Shown here: one piece after another, positions 39,990 through 50,196 of the stretch
Position numbering within the stretch: the first letter of the stretch is position 1
Layout: every line of letters starts with the position of its first letter
From: Mesorhizobium sangaii
GTDB lineage: Bacteria > Pseudomonadota > Alphaproteobacteria > Rhizobiales > Rhizobiaceae
DNA length: 64,000 nt
Reading direction: 5' to 3'
Assembly (NCBI RefSeq): GCF_014207355.1
Contig: NZ_JACHEF010000002.1
Location: forward strand, 372,001-436,000
The notes under the pieces: model-generated
What the model was told of the DNA's origin: nothing
What the model saw: only the letters and a program-made list of their open reading frames with translations
Database searches by the model: none
Position numbers and translations under genes: made by a program

Positions 39990-40586
39990 ATGCCGCGTCT
40001 TTTCACCGCCCTCGAAATACCGCGTGACGCCGCCCTTTCGCTGTCCCTGCTGCGGGGTGGCCTGCCCGGGGCCCGTTGGATCGACGTCGAGAATTACCAT
40101 CTGACGCTGCGCTTCATCGGCGATGTACCGGGTCACGTCGCCGACGAGATCGCCAACGCGCTCGACCGCGTCCACCGCCCCTCCTTCCCGCTGACCCTGT
40201 CCGGCGTCGGCGCTTTCGGCCAGAAGAAGCCGCACGCGGTGTGGGCGGGCGCCTCCGCCTCGCCCGATCTTGCCGCTCTTCAGGGCGAGATCGACCGCAT
40301 CTGCCAGCGGCTCGGCATTCCCGCCGATCCACGCAAGTTCATGCCGCATGTGACGCTGGCGCGCTTGCGCAATTCGACCCCGCTCGACGTCGCCCAGTAT
40401 CTCTCGGCACGCGGCAATTTCTCGACATTGCCGTTCCGCATCGGCCGTTTCGTGCTGATGTCGTCGCGCGATTCGGTCGGCGGCGGCCCCTACATCGTTG
40501 AGGAAGCCTGGCCGTTGTCGGGCAAGGACACCCGTGCCTCGAGCCTTGTCGCCAGCGCCTCCGACGCCTCGCGGATCATGCGGTAG
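39990..40586 (+). CDS. thpR: RNA 2',3'-cyclic phosphodiesterase
   Basis: 198 residues. The 2H phosphoesterase signature is complete: two HxTx motifs, NYHLTLRFIG near residue 33 and MPHVTLARL near 120, with MPRLFTALEIP at the start. It hydrolyses RNA 2',3'-cyclic phosphate ends in vitro and was first described as a tRNA ligase. GGAGG lies upstream. The C-terminal 32 residues overlap the 3' end of the converging phosphatase gene by 97 bp, so both C-termini are longer than usual or one annotated end is not native. Confidence 0.92.
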   Translation: MPRLFTALEIPRDAALSLSLLRGGLPGARWIDVENYHLTLRFIGDVPGHVADEIANALDRVHRPSFPLTLSGVGAFGQKKPHAVWAGASASPDLAALQGEIDRICQRLGIPADPRKFMPHVTLARLRNSTPLDVAQYLSARGNFSTLPFRIGRFVLMSSRDSVGGGPYIVEEAWPLSGKDTRASSLVASASDASRIMR

Positions 40587-41008
40587 ACCGAGGCGAAGGC
40601 TTCCGCCCCGTCATAATAGGGGTCCGGCACGTCGCGCGCCTTGCCCTTGGCGAACTCCAGGAACAGGTGCACCCGGTCGTGCATGGCAGCCGGCGCCAGC
40701 GCTTTCAGGTCGCGAACATTCGACCGGTCCATGCCGAGGATCAGGTCGAAGCGGTGAAAATCCTCCGGCGTGACCTTGCGCGCCCTCTGTCGGGAAATGT
40801 CGATGCCGTGACGCACCGCAACCGCGATCGAGCGTGGATCGGGAGGTGAGCCGACCTCCCAGCCGCTGGTTGCGGCTGAATCGAGCAGCATATCCCCGCC
40901 CCATCCGCGCTCTGCCAGCACGGCGCGAACAACGCCCTCGGCCAGTGGCGACCGGCAGATGTTGCCGAGACAGACGAAAAGAATGGAATTTATGGGCTTC
41001 GCGCTCAT
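40490..41008 (-). CDS. low-molecular-weight protein-tyrosine phosphatase
   Basis: 172 residues. The P-loop is [16 protein letters not shown] (CX5RS) at about residues 13-19 of the catalytic signature, and the general-acid loop is VPDPYYDG. Arsenate reductases share the fold, but the DPYY loop favours a tyrosine phosphatase. The last 20 or so residues overlap thpR on the opposite strand. The start is 51 bases from the divergent phhB start. Confidence 0.93.
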   Translation of the reverse strand: MSAKPINSILFVCLGNICRSPLAEGVVRAVLAERGWGGDMLLDSAATSGWEVGSPPDPRSIAVAVRHGIDISRQRARKVTPEDFHRFDLILGMDRSNVRDLKALAPAAMHDRVHLFLEFAKGKARDVPDPYYDGAEAFASVYRMIREASEALATRLEARVSLPDNGQASSTM

Positions 41009-41059
41009 CGATCCAACGCTATGGTGACGACTTCAGTCGAAATAGCATGGGAAGCTGAC

Positions 41060-41356
41060 ATGACGAGAGAGAAACTGGGCAAGGAAGCAGTCGCCGCAGC
41101 GTTGACCGGGCTCGACGGGTGGGCGCTGGCCGCCGATGGCGCCTCGATCAAGCGCACGTTCACCTTCGCGAATTTCTCCGAAGCCTTCGCCTTTATGACC
41201 CGCGTGGCACTGGCCGCCGAGAAGATGGACCATCATCCCGACTGGTCGAATGTCTACAAGACCGTCGACGTGACGCTGAACACCCACGATGCCGGTGGCG
41301 TGACCGCGCTCGATATCGATCTGGCGAAGAAGATGAACCGCTTTTTCGGAAGCTGA
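41060..41356 (+). CDS. phhB: 4a-hydroxytetrahydrobiopterin dehydratase
   Basis: 98 residues. The pterin-4a-carbinolamine dehydratase signature is complete: [19 protein letters not shown] and [11 protein letters not shown], with the two adjacent His and the later His forming the active site. It recycles pterin for phenylalanine hydroxylase or acts in molybdopterin/folate side pathways. Start at the ATG at 41060 ([10 protein letters not shown]) with GGGAAG upstream. Confidence 0.94.
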   Translation: MTREKLGKEAVAAALTGLDGWALAADGASIKRTFTFANFSEAFAFMTRVALAAEKMDHHPDWSNVYKTVDVTLNTHDAGGVTALDIDLAKKMNRFFGS

Positions 41357-41472
41357 ACGCGCAGCGGTTGCCAAATCGGCGCCGGCATCTTGCAGCTTGG
41401 GTCGGGTTTCACCACATTTTCGCTCTCGGGGAATGCGCTGGAATGCGCATGGACGCTCGCGAGGAGAAACTG

Positions 41473-41835
41473 ATGGCGCAACAATCCGGTTTTGATTTCT
41501 TCGGCTTCGGCGGCAAGCTGGGCGACGAGAACGAAGTGCGCGAGAAATTCTGGCGCACGGCGAAGAAGGCCGCGCGGCAGATCCCCTTCATGGAAGAGGT
41601 CGTGGCCGCCTATTTCTGCGCCATGGACAAGAACACGCCGCTGCGCGCCAAGGGCATTCTGCTGGCCGCGCTCGGCTATTTCGTGCTGCCAGTGGACGTC
41701 ATCCCCGACTTCGTCCTCGGGCTTGGCTTCACCGACGACATCGCCGTGCTCACCGCCGCCATCACCGCCGTCAGCGCCCACATCACGCCGGCGCACCGGC
41801 AGGCCGCCAAGGACGCCATCGCCGACAAGGGCTGA
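41473..41835 (+). CDS. DUF1232 (YkvA-like) protein
   Basis: 120 residues. The DUF1232 core is TPLRAKGILLAALGYFVLPVDVIPDFVLGLGFTDDIAVL, with the invariant PVDxIPDF and a Gly-rich membrane-associated helix. GAGGAG lies 7 bases before the ATG at 41473; the long upstream open frame is not supported. Function unknown; in other bacteria the domain occurs alone or beside fatty-acid and stress genes. Confidence 0.88.
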   Translation: MAQQSGFDFFGFGGKLGDENEVREKFWRTAKKAARQIPFMEEVVAAYFCAMDKNTPLRAKGILLAALGYFVLPVDVIPDFVLGLGFTDDIAVLTAAITAVSAHITPAHRQAAKDAIADKG

Positions 41836-42110
41836 GCAGGCCGGCGCCCGCGCAAATGCCTTTGGAGCCTGCGTTTGGCGGCAAATCAAAAAGTCAAACT
41901 CTTGCCGCTTTCGTGGCCTCCAAGTCGCGAAAGGGACGTCGCGCCACCCGCTCGCAAGGCGGCGGCGCGGGAATGGCGGCGGTTTCCTCGGGTGCGGGTC
42001 CTTTTCTCAAAGGAAATTCACCGTTTGGTAACCCAGATTAAATCAAAATGAAGCGACGGGCAGGACGCCAAGCCGGCCTGCCGCCGCACCTTTGGAATAC
42101 GGGAAAAACG

Positions 42111-42614
42111 ATGCGCGGATTGATTGCTACAGTTACGAGCCTGGTCCTGGTGGCCGTGGCAGCGCCGGCACTGGCGCAGTCGGCGACCAAGATCGGCCAG
42201 CACAATGCGTGGGGCACCTACAGCTACCAGGCATCGGGGGGCAAGGTCTGCTATGTCTTGACCGTGCCGACCGACAAGCAGCCGCCGACGCTCGACCATG
42301 GCGACATGTTCTTCTTCGTCAGCCAGCGGCCCGGCCAGCAAGTGTCCTACGAGCCGCAATTCATCGCCGGCTACAACTTCCAGGAAGGCTCCAAGGCCAC
42401 CGTCACCATCGACAAGAAGTCGTTCTCGATGTTCACGCGCGGCAAGTCGGCCTGGGTCGAGAACGCCGCCGAGGAGCCGGTGCTGATCGCCGCCATGAAG
42501 ACCGGCACCGACATGAAGGTGACGGCGAAGTCCGGCCGCGGCAATCCCACCTCCTATGTCTTCTCGCTGAAGGGCATTTCGGCGGCGCTGTCCTCGATCG
42601 CCAAGTGCAAGTAG
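42111..42614 (+). CDS. invasion-associated locus B (IalB) family protein
   Basis: 167 residues. A signal peptide (about 1-23, ending APALAQ) is followed by a beta-rich periplasmic domain with HNAWGTYSYQASGGKVCYVLTVP and VTAKSGRGNPTSYVFSLKGISAAL, typical of IalB. Bartonella IalB aids entry into erythrocytes, but the family is widespread in non-pathogenic rhizobia and no invasion role is implied. One Cys pair (GGKVCYV, IAKCK) could form a disulfide. A terminator follows. Confidence 0.87.
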   Translation: MRGLIATVTSLVLVAVAAPALAQSATKIGQHNAWGTYSYQASGGKVCYVLTVPTDKQPPTLDHGDMFFFVSQRPGQQVSYEPQFIAGYNFQEGSKATVTIDKKSFSMFTRGKSAWVENAAEEPVLIAAMKTGTDMKVTAKSGRGNPTSYVFSLKGISAALSSIAKCK

Positions 42615-42670
42615 GCAAAAAGGGCAAATAGGCAAAGCTTCGTTTTGCCAAAGCGTCGTTTTGCATGACA

Positions 42671-42696
42671 GGCCGGACCGCAAAGTCCGGCCTTTT
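42671..42696 (+). terminator. Rho-independent terminator after the IalB gene
   Basis: GGCCGGAC-CGCAAA-GTCCGGCC followed by TTTT, with a further T-run 4 bases on. Confidence 0.92.
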
Positions 42697-42734
42697 CGCT
42701 TTTTCAGGCCGGCGTGTATACCGGCGGCTTAGTC

Positions 42735-43034
42735 TCACATGGCCATTTTTTCACATTCGGCCTGAGCCTTCTTGGTCGACGTATCGATCATGAAGGCTTT
42801 GCCCTTGGCGTCGGTCATCATCATCATGCAGTGTTTGATTGGCTTGGCCATCTTCATCATCTCGGCGCCCATCTTTGCATCCGGCATCATGGTGCCCATA
42901 TGCCCGTCCGGCATGATCGCCATCACTTCTCCACCCTTCATCATGGTCATTGTGCCCATCGCGTCTTCGGCAAGTGCCTGCGAGGCGGAAAGGCCGACGA
43001 GACCGGCAATGACGGCAAGCTTGATAGAGTTCAT
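42735..43034 (-). CDS. Met-rich periplasmic protein
   Basis: 99 residues from the ATG at 43034. Signal peptide to about residue 22 (ending SQALAED). In the mature part Met makes up more than a quarter of residues, in runs such as MGTMTMMKGG, MGTMMPDAKMGAEMMKMAK and HCMMMMTD, with one His and two Cys. Met-rich periplasmic segments bind Cu(I) or resist oxidation in known copper proteins; a copper or oxidant-buffer role is an inference. I do not recognise a named family. Confidence 0.78.
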   Translation of the reverse strand: MNSIKLAVIAGLVGLSASQALAEDAMGTMTMMKGGEVMAIMPDGHMGTMMPDAKMGAEMMKMAKPIKHCMMMMTDAKGKAFMIDTSTKKAQAECEKMAM

Positions 43035-43306
43035 TCTGCATACTCCCATTTTGTAGAGGCATGGTTGCCCCCTTCAGACTTCGAAGGCGCAATGGGAATC
43101 GTTACGCATACACGACCATGTGATCGGTTCTTTTTGCAGCGGGAAGAAGGGGCAAGGCCGCCGGATGATCGCAACGGGCTGTCAGCCGGCGTGCATCGGG
43201 TTGCATTCTCCCCGCATGACTCCGCCCCCAACCTGTGCTATGCGCCGCGCTTCATGTCCGGCACGATAAGTGAAATCGGCCGCAAACCGCTTATATCAGT
43301 GCAACC

Positions 43307-44542
43307 ATGACCCTTTCATTCGATCTCACCGCCGATGGCGCCCGTGACGCATTGCGCGCCCGCGCCGCACAACCGGAAAAGCAGTCGCTGATCGGCCTGA
43401 CGCGGGCCGAGCTCGGCGAGGCCCTGGTGGCATCCGGCGCCGTGCCGGAGCGCCAGGCGAAGATGCGCGCCCAGCAGCTCTGGCACTGGATGTATGTGCG
43501 CGGCGTTTCCGACTTTGCCGGCATGTTCAACATCTCCAAGGATTTGCGCGCCGAACTCGACAAGCATTTTACCGTTGCCAGGCCGGAGATCGTCGAGGAG
43601 CAGATTTCTTCCGACGGCACCCGCAAATGGCTGTTCCGCTTTCCGCCGCGCGGCGCTGGACGGCCGGTCGAGATCGAGACCGTCTACATTCCCGAGGAAG
43701 GCCGCGGCACGCTCTGCATCTCCTCGCAGGTCGGCTGCACGCTGACCTGCTCGTTCTGCCACACCGGCACCCAGAAGCTGGTGCGCAATCTGACGGCGGA
43801 GGAAATCCTCGCCCAGTTGCTCACCGCCCGCGACCGGCTCGGCGATTTCCCCGACCGCGACACGCCCGACGGCGCCATCGTGCCGGCCGAGGGCCGCAAA
43901 GTGTCCAACATCGTCATGATGGGCATGGGCGAACCACTCTATAATTTCGAGGCGGTAAAGAAGGCACTCCTGATCGCCTCCGACGGCGACGGCCTGTCCC
44001 TGTCGAAGCGCCGCATCACGCTCTCGACCTCCGGCGTCGTGCCCGAAATCTTCCGCACCGGCGAGGAGATCGGCGTCATGCTGGCGATCTCGCTGCACGC
44101 CACCAATGACGACCTGCGCGACCTGCTGGTGCCGATCAACAAGAAGTATCCGCTGAAGGAGCTGATCGCCGCCTGCCGCGCCTATCCCGGCCTGTCCAAC
44201 GCCAAGCGCATTACCTTCGAATATGTGATGCTGAAGGACGTCAACGATTCCATCGAGGACGCCAAGGGCCTGATCAAGCTGCTCAAGGGCATTCCGGCCA
44301 AGATCAATCTGATCCCGTTCAACCCGTGGCCGGGCACCAACTACCAGTGCTCGGACTGGGAGACGATCGAGAAGTTCGCCGACTACATCAACAATGCCGG
44401 CTATGCCTCGCCGATCCGCACGCCGCGCGGCCGTGACATTCTGGCCGCCTGCGGCCAGCTAAAGTCGGACTCCGAGCGCATGCGCAAGGTCGACCGGCTG
44501 GCGCTGGAAGCAATGATGATTGCGGGGCACGGCGAGGCGTGA
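43307..44542 (+). CDS. rlmN: 23S rRNA/tRNA (adenine-C2)-methyltransferase RlmN
   Basis: 411 residues. Radical-SAM cluster motif [11 protein letters not shown] (CX3CX2C), the second catalytic Cys near the end (DILAACGQL), and [10 protein letters not shown] and [17 protein letters not shown] are diagnostic of RlmN. It methylates C2 of A2503 in 23S rRNA and A37 of some tRNAs. Its TGA overlaps the GTG of the next gene (GTGA), coupling the two membrane proteins to it. Confidence 0.95.
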   Translation: MTLSFDLTADGARDALRARAAQPEKQSLIGLTRAELGEALVASGAVPERQAKMRAQQLWHWMYVRGVSDFAGMFNISKDLRAELDKHFTVARPEIVEEQISSDGTRKWLFRFPPRGAGRPVEIETVYIPEEGRGTLCISSQVGCTLTCSFCHTGTQKLVRNLTAEEILAQLLTARDRLGDFPDRDTPDGAIVPAEGRKVSNIVMMGMGEPLYNFEAVKKALLIASDGDGLSLSKRRITLSTSGVVPEIFRTGEEIGVMLAISLHATNDDLRDLLVPINKKYPLKELIAACRAYPGLSNAKRITFEYVMLKDVNDSIEDAKGLIKLLKGIPAKINLIPFNPWPGTNYQCSDWETIEKFADYINNAGYASPIRTPRGRDILAACGQLKSDSERMRKVDRLALEAMMIAGHGEA

Positions 44543-44988
44543 GCCGCCGCTTCGCCTGGCTGAGGCGCTTCGCCACGATAGCCGTCGGCTATTTTGCCGG
44601 TGTGTTGACGTCGATCCTGGTGCCGGTGCTGCTGATCGCTCTTCTGGAAGGGATCGAAGACGGCAACTGGTCGATCATTTTCGCATTCGATTGGCTGGGC
44701 TCCTTCCCGCTTGCAGTGTTGACGGTGATGGTCGGCGCGCTGTTGATCGTCGGCCCCGCAATCTTTGTCGCCGAACGTTTGGCGCTTCGAGGATGGTTCT
44801 ATTTTGCGGCCACGGGTGCGGTTACCTCGACCGCGTTTGGTGTTTCCATCCCGCGCTCGGCCGGAAGCTTTGTTTTCAATCCGGGCTATCTCGGTTTTCT
44901 GGCCACGGCCGGCATTGCTGCCGGTACGGTCTACTGGCTTCTGGCCGGACGCAAGTCCGGTCATCTCACACGCCGGGATCTGGGATGA
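44539..44988 (+). CDS. four-helix membrane protein, paralogue 1
   Basis: 149 residues, GTG start overlapping the rlmN stop. Four hydrophobic helices (about 10-38, 45-70, 82-102, 115-137) and a C-terminal [10 protein letters not shown] then basic tail. The next gene product has the same helix plan and the ending YWLSAGRWAG, so the two are tandem paralogues. I do not recognise the family. Translational coupling to rlmN suggests co-production but says nothing certain about function. Confidence 0.75.
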   Translation: MSRRFAWLRRFATIAVGYFAGVLTSILVPVLLIALLEGIEDGNWSIIFAFDWLGSFPLAVLTVMVGALLIVGPAIFVAERLALRGWFYFAATGAVTSTAFGVSIPRSAGSFVFNPGYLGFLATAGIAAGTVYWLLAGRKSGHLTRRDLG

Positions 44989-45437
44989 GCCGCCTCATTG
45001 GTTACCTCGTCCGGTTCGCCGTCATCCTGTTCGGCTACGCGGTGGCGGCGCTGGCGGCGAGCGCCTTCCTCAACATCCTGTTCCTGGCCTCGCTTGGCTA
45101 CATGCCGGAGCAAGCGCACCCGACGGCAACCGCCTCGCTGTATTTCTCAATTCCCTTTGTCGCCCTGTTCGTCGCCTATTTCGCCTTCATGCCGGCGGCG
45201 ATCGTCATCCTGCTCGCCGAGATCCTCGGCCGGCGCGACTGGCTGTTCTATGCCCTGGCGGGCGCGGTGGTCGCGGCCGTTTTCCTCGGCCTGGTCGACA
45301 ATGCCCGTGACTCGGCCTTCGCGGTCCGGGAGACCAGCGCCATCCTGGCGGTGATCGGCGGCGGCATGGTCGGCGGCATCTTCTACTGGCTCAGCGCCGG
45401 TCGCTGGGCCGGTAGCTGGTGGCAAGACGGACCATGA
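44985..45437 (+). CDS. four-helix membrane protein, paralogue 2
   Basis: 150 residues, ATG overlapping the previous stop (ATGA). Helices at about 8-35, 50-75, 83-103 and 115-140. It shares RFAVILFGY near the N-terminus and YWLSAGRWAG at the C-terminus with paralogue 1. It ends 12 bases before the converging LysE gene. Function unknown. Confidence 0.75.
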   Translation: MSRLIGYLVRFAVILFGYAVAALAASAFLNILFLASLGYMPEQAHPTATASLYFSIPFVALFVAYFAFMPAAIVILLAEILGRRDWLFYALAGAVVAAVFLGLVDNARDSAFAVRETSAILAVIGGGMVGGIFYWLSAGRWAGSWWQDGP

Positions 45438-45453
45438 TCCCGAAAAGACCTAT
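45434..45453. repeat. ATGATCC-type repeat, half copy
   Basis: ATGATCCCGAAAAG overlaps the end of paralogue 2 and lacks the second arm. It is a remnant of the family at 25416 and 50033. Confidence 0.4.
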
Positions 45454-46091
45454 TTCGCCTGGGCACTCAGGATCTTGAGCGCAAAAGCCGAAAATACGCC
45501 GGCAAAGAGATAGTCGACCACCCGCGTCACGCGCGGGCTGGCCTTCATCGCCGCCGAGAACTTCTCCGCCGCCAGCACCATCGGCGCGGTCACCGGGATC
45601 GACAGCACGATGAACATCGAGCCGAGGAAAAACAGTTTTCCCGGCGCGTTCGGGTCATGCGCGGAGACGAACTGCGGCAGGAAGGTCATGAAGAACAGGA
45701 TGATCTTGGGGTTGAGCAGATTGACGCCGAGCCCCGCGGCCCAGCTGCGCAACAGCGAAATCCGAGGCCCCGGCTTCTTCTCAGGCGAAAACGCCGAGCC
45801 CCTGGTGATCGCCTGCCAGGCGAGGAAGACGAGATAGCCGGCGCCAAAGATCTTCAGCACGAAGAAGGCCATCGGCGAGGCGACGATCAGCGCCGAGACA
45901 CCGACCACAACCAGCGTGGTGTGGATCAGCGTGCCGCACAGCGCGCCGGCCATCGAGGCAAAGCCGGTGGCGCGGCCCTGGCTCAGCGTGCGCGAGACGA
46001 ACAAGGTCATGTCCGGTCCGGGCGTGATCGCCAGGATCACGGTGGCGATGGCGAACTGGATCAGCGTGGCGGTGTCTGGAATGAACGACAT
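45450..46091 (-). CDS. LysE/RhtB family amino-acid exporter
   Basis: 213 residues with six hydrophobic helices and the family signature FAIATVILAITPGPDMTLFVSRTLSQGRATGFASMAGALCG (the TPGP motif after helix 1), then LLNPKIILFFMTFLPQFV. The start was set at the ATG at 46091, where homology begins. It exports amino acids or homoserine-type compounds; the argG gene diverges 200 bp away, which hints at a basic amino acid but is weak evidence. Confidence 0.9.
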   Translation of the reverse strand: MSFIPDTATLIQFAIATVILAITPGPDMTLFVSRTLSQGRATGFASMAGALCGTLIHTTLVVVGVSALIVASPMAFFVLKIFGAGYLVFLAWQAITRGSAFSPEKKPGPRISLLRSWAAGLGVNLLNPKIILFFMTFLPQFVSAHDPNAPGKLFFLGSMFIVLSIPVTAPMVLAAEKFSAAMKASPRVTRVVDYLFAGVFSAFALKILSAQAK

Positions 46092-46290
46092 GGACGGCCC
46101 TTTGGCTCGGGAACACGCAAGCCTATAATGGATACGAACCATCGCTGCCAGCAACTGGACGGCCGAAAGGCTGATCCAGCGCCTTGGGTCGTGTCCGGTG
46201 AACCAACGGTCCGCGGCGTTCATCTCTTGCGCAGCCCGGAAACGGCGTGATACCTCGCCCGCCGAGAACTCGTGATCGCGGAACCGCCAA

Positions 46291-47514
<1,224 letters not shown>

Positions 47515-47842
47515 TGTTCAGTCTGTTTCGTCCCCGCGGGACCGATTGTCGAGGCCAGCGCCGCCCCTCATCGCCCTGCCGGGCACTTCTCCCCGTATAG
47601 GGACGGGGAGAAGGAGGCTGGCCGCAACCTTGGCGCCCGTCTTGCAACGCTGGCGATTGGCGAAACCGTCGATGAGAGCGCCCCTCTCCCCGTCACTATA
47701 CGGGGAGAGGATGCCGGCAGGCAGGTGAGGGGCGGCACTGACGCCCGGCGACCTGCCAATTCAAACTGAAGCTATTGCCTTGGTTGGCCCGGCGCATGGC
47801 CGGGCTTTCTGCCGAACAGATATTTCTAACAGAGACTTCTAT
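47515..47842. other. gene-free spacer with a 177-bp repeat
   Basis: Between the argG stop and the transglycosylase stop (converging). 47560-47736 is repeat copy 2; the rest shows no gene and no clear terminator beyond the repeat hairpins. Confidence 0.7.
47560..47736. repeat. 177-bp GCCGCCCCTCAT repeat, copy 2
   Basis: Same borders and order as 33104-33277. Here both inner hairpins are complete: CTTCTCCCCGT-ATAGGG-ACGGGGAGAAG, then CCTCTCCCCGT-CACTAT-ACGGGGAGAGG. It lies between two converging genes and could act as a bidirectional stop. Confidence 0.87.
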
Positions 47843-48640
47843 TCAATCGCCATCGATCGCCGTGGCGATGCGGGCGATGGCCTGTTGATAGACGCTGGCG
47901 GAATTCCAGCCGGCAATTGCGCCGATATTCGACTCCGCGCTCGCACCGGCCCGCCAGCCATGACCCTTGAGGAAGTTGGCGGTGGAAGCCAGCGCAGTCG
48001 CCTTGTCGCGCAGGTTTCCGCTGCCGACGCCATACTTCAAGACATTTCCGGGCAGGAACTGCGTGTGGCCGATCTCGCCATGCGCGGCGCCGACCGACGA
48101 GGCCGTCAACGCGCCGCGATCGACCAGCTTCAGGGCTGCAATGGCATGCGGGTAAAAGAACTCGGGGCGACGGCAATCATAGGCAAGCGTCAAAATGGCA
48201 GAAACCGTATTCTGGTTGCCCATGGCCGAACCGAAGCCGGTCTCCATTCCCCAGATGGCGAGCAGCACGCCTGGCGACACGCCATAGTTGCTTTCGATTT
48301 TGCTGAACAGTGCCGCGTTCGACTTTTTCAGCGCACGGCCTTTGGAAATGATCGCGGCGCCGCCACGGCGCTTCATGAAATCTTCCACCGAGCCGCTGAA
48401 AGCCTTGTGAATGCCGCGGTCGACCGAGATCGTCCTTGTTGCGTAGGTCGCGCCGGCCAAAGCGGCCAGACCCTTGGGGCCTACACCTTCGGCCCTGGCC
48501 TCCGCGGCGAACTCCGGCTTCCAGGCTTCGAAGCCGGCGCCAGTCTTGCCACAGCTGGCCGCCGCCTGTGCGCCCGTCGCCAGCGCAAGCACCGCCACCA
48601 CTGCGGTCACAAAAATCCTACCCTTGGCAAGTAATGCCAT
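47843..48640 (-). CDS. lytic murein transglycosylase (MltB-like)
   Basis: 265 residues. A signal peptide (about 1-26) is followed by a GH103/MltB-type domain: FEAWKPEFAAEARAEGVG, the catalytic Glu in LAIWGMETGFGS, YDCRRPEFFYPHAIAAL, and GEIGHTQFLPGNVLKYGV. It cleaves peptidoglycan glycan strands to 1,6-anhydro products in the periplasm. It lacks the C-terminal peptidoglycan-binding domain found in longer relatives. Confidence 0.9.
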   Translation of the reverse strand: MALLAKGRIFVTAVVAVLALATGAQAAASCGKTGAGFEAWKPEFAAEARAEGVGPKGLAALAGATYATRTISVDRGIHKAFSGSVEDFMKRRGGAAIISKGRALKKSNAALFSKIESNYGVSPGVLLAIWGMETGFGSAMGNQNTVSAILTLAYDCRRPEFFYPHAIAALKLVDRGALTASSVGAAHGEIGHTQFLPGNVLKYGVGSGNLRDKATALASTANFLKGHGWRAGASAESNIGAIAGWNSASVYQQAIARIATAIDGD

Positions 48641-48787
48641 GCTTTTCTCTCCTGATTGCCTGAATCACGTCCCGTTTGCGAATTTGCCAGCGAAACCCGC
48701 ACTTGTCACTGTCTCTGCTGCAGTGCTGGCGAATGCCGGGGAATTTGCCTACGATCAAGTGAATATTGTGGCGGGGGCGAAATAGCC

Positions 48788-50031
48788 ATGGAAGACGTTG
48801 ATGTCGTGATCATCGGCGCCGGCTCGGCGGGTCTGGCCGCGGCCAGGACCTTGCAGGCAGCCGGCCTCTCCTTCAAGCTGCTCGAAGCGATGGGCCGCAT
48901 CGGCGGCCGCGCATGGACCAGCGACCAGCATTTCGGCATTCCCTTCGACATCGGCTGCGCCTGGCTGCACGCCGCCGACCGCAACCCCTATTATCCAGAA
49001 GCCCAGGCGGCCGGCTGGACGCTGCATCACCACGACATGAATGTCGACCATCTCTATTATCGCAAGCGCAAGGCAAGCGAGGTCGAGGAGGCCGAGATGA
49101 AGGCGGCCGACGCGCGGCTGTTCGAATTGCTGGCCAAGCATGAGGTGAAGGAGGGCGACGACGACCGGCTTTCGGCGCTGCTCGCCAAGGGCCATGCGCC
49201 GCGCGCCGCGGCAACCTTCGCCGGGCCGATGGATTTCGGTGCCGACGAGGACGAGATTTCGATCCTCGACTTTCAGGCTGCCGCCGACCTCGACCCCAAC
49301 TATTTCAGCAAGGAAGGCTTTGGCGCGCTGGTCGCCCGTTTCGGCGCCGACCTGCCGGTCGAATTGTCGACGCCGGTGCGCAGGATTCTCTGGGACGTGC
49401 CAGGCGTCGCCTGCGTCACCGATCGCGGCACCGTTCGTGCCAAAGCGGTCATCGTCACGGCCTCGCCGGCGGTGCTCGCCTTCGAGGAGATCGAATTCTC
49501 GCCCGCCCTTCCCGACACGCATTTTGGCGCCTTCTTCGACCTGCCGATGGGCATGCTGACCAAATTGCCGGTCGAGATCCGGGGCACGAGGCTCGGCCTG
49601 CAGCCCTTCGACGACCTTTTGATCGAGCGCATGGCCCGGCACGACATCTATTTCCCGTGCTTCCCGTTCGACCTCGACCTGATGGTCGGTTTCGTCGGCG
49701 GCGACTTCGCCTGGGAGATGTCGGCAGCGGGCGAGGCGGCGGGCATCGACTTCGTCGTCGACCGGCTGTGCGGCATTTTCGGTAGCGACACCCGCAAGCA
49801 CGTGGCGCGCGCCATGATGACCAATTGGGGCGGCGAGCGCTTCGTGCGCGGCGCCTATGCGGCGGCCCGCCCCGGCCGGTCGCTGGCCCGTGCGACGCTG
49901 ATGCAGCCGGTGGCGGAAAAAATCTTCTTCGCCGGAGACTCGCCGGTCCGCTGATCCAGACCTGCGGCGGGGCGCGGCTGTCGGGTGAAGCGGTGGCAAG
50001 ACAGGTGGCGGCCCAGCTTGCGGCGAAATAG
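48788..50031 (+). pseudogene. flavin monoamine oxidase family protein with a C-terminal frameshift
   Basis: The open frame 48788-49954 gives 388 residues: FAD-binding IIGAGSAGLAAARTL, AMGRIGGRAWTS and IGCAWLHAADRNPYY, typical of amine-oxidase-like NAD(P)/FAD enzymes. It ends in KIFFAGDSPVR and TGA. The expected family ending continues in another frame: GPLIQTCGGARLSGEA and on to the TAG at 50029-50031. So a net -1 type shift occurred at about 49933-49942, removing the last FAD-contacting helix. The product may be inactive, or the shift may be a sequencing error. Confidence 0.85.
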
Positions 50032-50032
50032 G

Positions 50033-50093
50033 GCATGATCCCGAACCGAAGGGCAGCGCCAGCGAAGCGGAATCCGGGTTTCGGGAAGATCAT
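50033..50093. repeat. ATGATCC-type palindromic repeat, copy 4
   Basis: GCATGATCCCGAA and, inverted, TTCGGGAAGATCAT, around a centre with AGCGCCAGCGAAGCG. It lies immediately after the amine-oxidase remnant. Confidence 0.75.
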
Positions 50094-50196
50094 CGTCGAA
50101 CAAACAGCCCGATCGATGTGGAACACCGGCCGGCGGTTCGCGTTGGGCACGGGCCGCCTTGCACCTATATGCTGGCTCTGAAGGTTTGAGACCAAC

